This document shows, piece by piece, positions 50,445 through 53,992 of a DNA stretch of 53,992 bases. A program made the position numbers and the translations under genes. Source of the DNA: JANPLN01 sp043757265 (GTDB taxonomy: Bacteria; Bdellovibrionota; Bdellovibrionia; Bdellovibrionales; JAGQZY01); contig JAYUQP010000117.1 of NCBI GenBank assembly GCA_043757265.1, positions 1 to 53,992 of the forward strand, given 5' to 3'. Position 1 is the first letter of the stretch. Each line of letters opens with the position of its first letter. The notes below the pieces were generated by a model. That model saw only the letters and a list, made by a program, of their open reading frames with translations. It was not told where the DNA came from and searched no databases.

Positions 50445-51446
50445 GTGAAAGTACTTATCGTTCGACTCTCTAGTTTTGGTGACATTCTTCAAGCGCAAGC
50501 CTGCTTGCAAAATATATATAACTCTGGTTTTTCCAATATCACAATCGACTGGCTGGTTCGCTCCGACTTTAAGGATTTGCTGCGCGATCAGCCGTTAAAT
50601 CGCGTTATCACCTTGGAGCGAAAAAGCGGATTTATCTCGCTCTTGCAAACCATCTTCCTGATGAGCCAAACCCCATACACTCATATTTACGATGCTCATA
50701 ATAACTTGCGGTCATTTTGGGTGCGCGCCCTACTGCCACTACTGATTTTTTTTCGTCATGGGCTACTGCCACATGTTCTAGTTCGTAGCAAACATCGCTT
50801 GCGAAGATTTTTATTTTTCAAGCTGCGAAGGCCAGTTTTTGAAATGCCGTTTCGTGGAAGTTACTCTTTTTTGACACCGTTAGAAAAGTGGAAGATGTCT
50901 TCCGAATTTCAACAGCGCGCCCATTGGAAAACTACCGCGAAAGTTCCTGTTCAGCTGCCACCATTTTTTATTGCCATTGCACCCTCGGCGGCCTGGAAAA
51001 CTAAACGCTGGCCCGCTGCCTCTTGGAAAAAACTGATTGACCTGCTGCCCAATGAATTTTTTGTGGTGCTTGGGGGCCCCGAAGATACTTTCTGCGAAGA
51101 GATTGCAAACACAGCTCCCCATCGTGTGTTTAATTCCGCCGGCAAGTTTTCCCTTCTCGAAAGCTGTGCTGTGGTTCGAGATGCGCAGCTTACAATTTCA
51201 GGAGACACAGGCATGCTACATGCCGCAGACCAAATGCGCCGGCTCAACATCGGTTTGATTGGGCCGACGGCGTTTGGCTACACCAGTCAGAATCTTTCGG
51301 TGGTTTTAGAAACGCAACTTGTTTGCAAGCCGTGCAGCAAAGACGGACGCGATCCGTGCGTAAATCCAGTTTTTCAAAAGTGCATGATCGAAATCACGCC
51401 CGAAAAAGTGGCCCACGCTGCAAAACTATTATTGGTATCCCGATGA
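50445..51446 (+). CDS. glycosyltransferase family 9 (heptosyltransferase-like)
   Basis: 333 residues from a GTG. N-terminal VLIVRLSSFGDILQAQ is the GT9 nucleotide-sugar loop; APSAAWKTKRWPAASW and LGGPEDTF, then the donor-binding SGDTGMLHAADQ and GLIGPTAFG, complete the signature. Such enzymes add heptose to the LPS inner core. A Cys cluster (VCKPCSKDGRDPC) near 299-311 is seen in many GT9 proteins. The stop overlaps waaA (ATGA), making an LPS-core operon. Confidence 0.88.
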   Translation: MKVLIVRLSSFGDILQAQACLQNIYNSGFSNITIDWLVRSDFKDLLRDQPLNRVITLERKSGFISLLQTIFLMSQTPYTHIYDAHNNLRSFWVRALLPLLIFFRHGLLPHVLVRSKHRLRRFLFFKLRRPVFEMPFRGSYSFLTPLEKWKMSSEFQQRAHWKTTAKVPVQLPPFFIAIAPSAAWKTKRWPAASWKKLIDLLPNEFFVVLGGPEDTFCEEIANTAPHRVFNSAGKFSLLESCAVVRDAQLTISGDTGMLHAADQMRRLNIGLIGPTAFGYTSQNLSVVLETQLVCKPCSKDGRDPCVNPVFQKCMIEITPEKVAHAAKLLLVSR

Positions 51447-52723
51447 GTTTGCTTTATCGCTTGGTCTATTTTGTGGTTGTCAGACTTCTGCTTCCAATTC
51501 TCCATGGCGTTAGCGATAAAGTTTCTCGCGGCTACAAGCTACGACAACCAGTCAACGGCGTCCTTCCCTGGCTTTCACCGCCCAAAGACCTACACCCTTT
51601 GTGGATTCACTGCGCCTCGGGGGAGTTTGAGTACGCCCTCCCGGTGATACGAGAAATTAAAAAGAAGGACCCCACACAAAAAATCCTGGTGACTTACTTT
51701 ACCCCCACATATGTAGAGCGCATGCAAGCCGAGCCACTGGTAGACTTTGTACTGCCTGCACCCTGGGACGAACCGGCTGTGATAAAAGCTTTTATCGATC
51801 ACCACCAGCCGAAAGCGCTCCTATTTTCGCGCACAGATGTTTGGCGTGAAATGAGCCGACAGTGCTCCATTCAAAAAATTCCGGTAGTTGTTTTTTCGAT
51901 GACATTCCAAAAAAAAATAAATCTTATGTTACGAGCTTTTTTTCGCTGGCGTTGGCAATTTGTAAATCAGTTTTGGGTTGTTTCCAAAACAGATGCCGAC
52001 CACCTTCGGGCGCTTTTACCAAAAGCGCAGATCGATGTTGTTGGCGACAGCCGTTACGATCAGTGTTTATTTCGGCTTTCGCTCAACAAGCCTCTGCCCT
52101 TCTCAATTTCGCAGAATTCCGCAAAGTTAATAGTAGCTGGCTCGACGTGGCCCGAAGACGAAGACGTGCTTGTACCGGCCATCGCTAAACTCCGCGAGCT
52201 TCGTTGGGTGGTTGTGCCCCACGAAAACTCACCCTCGCACCTGGCACAGCTTGAGAGAAAACTACAAGCACACGATGTAACGTTTATTCGCTCAAGTTCG
52301 CTGTCCACTTGGGACGGTACGAAAATTTTGATCGTTGATCAGGTGGGTTTTTTAGCCGAGCTCTATCGTCATGCTGATTTAAGTTTTGTTGGCGGCTCAT
52401 TTCGCAAACAAGTTCATTCGGTAATGGAGCCATTGGCCTGTGGCTGTCTCACATTTGTAGGGCCCCTCTATAAAAACAATCGCGAAGCTATTCAATTTTC
52501 GTCTGAATATTTTGCAGACTCTTTGTCAGCTTCTTCGGGTGTAACGTTAGCCGAGGATTCACTTGCTCCTGTACAAATTATTAGAACATTAAACCAGTTA
52601 ACAACGGGAATTGAACGCGTCGTTAAACAGTGGACCCATCGGCATCGTGACGACTTGATGACGAAAATTATACAAAATTCTGGCGCGAGTCAGTCCATTG
52701 CTTCAAAAATTTTAAAGATTTAG
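51443..52723 (+). CDS. waaA: WaaA, Kdo transferase (KdtA)
   Basis: 426 residues from ATG 51443, which overlaps the GT9 stop; a longer frame from 51323 would be inside GT9. A membrane-facing N-terminal helix (LVYFVVVRLLLPIL) is followed by WIHCASGEFEYALPVI with the catalytic-type Glu near 61 (the motif is one residue shorter than the common CASVGE). Further matches: SRTDVWREM, VAGSTWPEDE, VVPHENSPSH, QVGFLAELYRHADLSFVGGS and GPLYKNNREA. It moves Kdo from CMP-Kdo to lipid A. Confidence 0.92.
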   Translation: MSLLYRLVYFVVVRLLLPILHGVSDKVSRGYKLRQPVNGVLPWLSPPKDLHPLWIHCASGEFEYALPVIREIKKKDPTQKILVTYFTPTYVERMQAEPLVDFVLPAPWDEPAVIKAFIDHHQPKALLFSRTDVWREMSRQCSIQKIPVVVFSMTFQKKINLMLRAFFRWRWQFVNQFWVVSKTDADHLRALLPKAQIDVVGDSRYDQCLFRLSLNKPLPFSISQNSAKLIVAGSTWPEDEDVLVPAIAKLRELRWVVVPHENSPSHLAQLERKLQAHDVTFIRSSSLSTWDGTKILIVDQVGFLAELYRHADLSFVGGSFRKQVHSVMEPLACGCLTFVGPLYKNNREAIQFSSEYFADSLSASSGVTLAEDSLAPVQIIRTLNQLTTGIERVVKQWTHRHRDDLMTKIIQNSGASQSIASKILKI

Positions 52724-52800
52724 TTAATTTTAATAAATTGCATACTATTTTTAAAGATTCGCTCTATATAGGTTGCAGCTATCAATCAAAAGGAGCTTTC

Positions 52801-53205
52801 ATGAAGTCAGTTTTTTTAATTGTCTTATCTGTTCTATTTTTCGGTGCCTCTGTGCAAGCCGAGCAACTTGAGCTGAATCTCGAAGTAAAACCATGCATGA
52901 CTAAAAATGCAGCCAACAAGTTACTAGACAAAGGAATCAAACTTGACGAGGGAATCATTAACCTCGGTGATTATTTTTACGAGTACATACTCTCTGACGA
53001 TGGCGTCGAATATGAAAACTACGAGGAGTGGTTAGATACTTTTATCGCAAACGCTCAAAAAAGTCTTAGCTGGAATAAAAAAGAAGGTTACTACTCAACA
53101 GATGTCGTTTTAAGAACCTATTGTGCCGAAGCCGCTGAATGCTGGGCTTGGTACGTAGTCCGCTGCGATGGCGATGTCTCAATGGATTGGGGCGGAGAAG
53201 ATTAA
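52801..53205 (+). CDS. small secreted protein
   Basis: 134 residues from ATG 52801 (AAGGAG eight bases upstream). Signal peptide MKSVFLIVLSVLFFGASVQA. The mature protein is acidic, with four Cys (one in VKPCMTK, three in RTYCAEAAECWAWYVVRC) and a Trp-rich end. No family recognised. Confidence 0.65.
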   Translation: MKSVFLIVLSVLFFGASVQAEQLELNLEVKPCMTKNAANKLLDKGIKLDEGIINLGDYFYEYILSDDGVEYENYEEWLDTFIANAQKSLSWNKKEGYYSTDVVLRTYCAEAAECWAWYVVRCDGDVSMDWGGED

Positions 53206-53213
53206 ACTCCTTC

Positions 53214-53240
53214 GTCTCAATCTGAGACAGCTTTATATTT
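53214..53240 (+). terminator. possible terminator after the small secreted gene
   Basis: GTCTCA (53214-53219), 3-base loop, TGAGAC (53223-53228), followed by a moderately T-rich stretch (AGCTTTATATTT). It is weak because there is no clear run of T. Confidence 0.35.
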
Positions 53241-53311
53241 AGACATTTGATTTTAAACTTCCGCGCAACTTTATTTGGTCCCCGACGTCTATGTATACAA
53301 GGGGGCCAATT

Positions 53312-53992
53312 ATGCAGTTCAAAATTAAATTTGCGCTCATTTTCTTACTCCTTGGCTTGACCACGGTACGATGTGGAGAGAGTGCTTCCTCGTTCACACC
53401 CGCCGATGCCGATACAACAATCGATACTACAGCCGATACAGTGCTCATCGAAAGTATTGACCTTACTTTTTGTGATGCCACATTAACAATCGATTCAGCT
53501 GGTTATCTTTGCGCTATAAAGCCCAGTTCGCTTGACCCTCTCACAAAAGATACCGCCGGAAGATCCACTCCTGAAGATCGAGTTTTTGGTTTTGGTTACC
53601 ACGTTGTTGCGATTCCTAAAAAGTTGAAAACAAAAAATAGCCTGTGGATTCATTTTAGCGGTTCCATGGGGCGTCCTTACGATCAAAACCAAAAACTATT
53701 CCCGTCTTCTACTTGGATCTCAGAGATCCTCGAACGAGGTTACGTGGTCGTCCAGCCAGCATATGATAACCGCAAGAGCGTTGCCGAAGATTGCAACTCC
53801 GCCGAAGGTTTACAGTTAGACGATTGTTCAGGCTTGGTCACAGACGAAGTTGTGATGGGCGTGGATACCACTTTATTTCGCAATACCGACAAGACCAACG
53901 GGGTTGATTTTAGACTCAAAACTTTACTCGGATTTTTGAAAACCAAAGTTCAAATCCCACTTCCGAAAACTCTTAATGCAGAAAACCTCGAC
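53312..53992 (+). CDS. secreted alpha/beta-hydrolase-like protein, 3' part beyond window
   Basis: 227 codons, open to the right edge, ATG preceded by AAGGGGG. A signal peptide (LIFLLLGLTTVRCG) could be a weak lipobox at Cys21 (Arg at -1 is unusual). A Thr/Asp-rich linker (DADTTIDTTADT) follows. From about residue 111 the sequence reads LWIHFSGSMGRPYDQN, then ILERGYVVVQPAYDN, the first strands and oxyanion region of an alpha/beta-hydrolase; the nucleophile would lie past the edge. Candidates are a secreted esterase or lipase. Confidence 0.6.
   Translation, partial: MQFKIKFALIFLLLGLTTVRCGESASSFTPADADTTIDTTADTVLIESIDLTFCDATLTIDSAGYLCAIKPSSLDPLTKDTAGRSTPEDRVFGFGYHVVAIPKKLKTKNSLWIHFSGSMGRPYDQNQKLFPSSTWISEILERGYVVVQPAYDNRKSVAEDCNSAEGLQLDDCSGLVTDEVVMGVDTTLFRNTDKTNGVDFRLKTLLGFLKTKVQIPLPKTLNAENLD

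Overview
Overall character. The window reads as a chromosomal segment of a Gram-negative bacterium of the Bdellovibrio type (Bdellovibrionota, the former predatory Deltaproteobacteria). This is an inference from gene content: many lipoproteins and secreted hydrolases, a tail-fibre-like surface protein, hybrid kinases with RsbR-type N-termini, an ornithine-lipid gene pair, and LPS-core genes. No rRNA or other taxonomic marker is present.

Layout. (1) 1-7093, minus strand: a tightly packed operon queA-tgt-yajC-secD-secF-recJ-queC that mixes queuosine tRNA modification, the SecDF-YajC export motor and the RecJ nuclease. (2) 7386-7616: a tRNA-Leu(GAG) with promoter and terminator. (3) about 7541-14200: an accessory island. 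It holds a large serine integrase whose ORF runs antisense through the tRNA, a small companion gene, a 45-bp perfect palindrome, two related modules (conserved terminator block, variable small minus-strand gene, conserved hairpin block, plus-strand toxin-antitoxin pair), the C-terminal remnant of a second serine recombinase, and REP-like palindromes. (4) 14212-17619: a hybrid histidine kinase, a lone receiver and a second kinase. (5) 17989-24686: an alpha/beta hydrolase, divergent olsB/olsA-like acyltransferases, an LtaS-like phosphatase/transferase operon and AlkB. (6) 24833-35618: lipoproteins, a fibre-like adhesin with a lipoprotein partner, YceI and cytochrome-like proteins, outer-membrane barrels, and a four-gene operon with a secreted arginine-deiminase-like protein, an MTA/SAH nucleosidase-like protein and ArfB. 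(7) 35714-43739: an MFS transporter, an outer-membrane barrel, a DUF4160/ribbon-helix-helix toxin-antitoxin pair, a large periplasmic protein, and an RND/MMPL transporter fused to a LolA-like lipoprotein-sorting domain. (8) 43850-50093: an operon of a large lipoprotein, a zinc-metalloprotease lipoprotein and a barrel. (9) 50194-53992: a GT9 heptosyltransferase, WaaA (Kdo transferase) and small or partial secreted proteins.

How it fits together. Most genes outside the island serve the cell envelope: export (SecDF-YajC), lipids (ols, LtaS-like), LPS core (GT9, WaaA), lipid or lipoprotein trafficking (RND-LolA, barrels) and surface or secreted effectors. The features least explained by known systems are the duplicated cassette-like modules of the island, the lipoprotein-metalloprotease-barrel operon, and the RND-LolA fusion with an embedded signal peptide. 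Three toxin-antitoxin pairs all have the toxin gene first and overlap their antitoxin genes.
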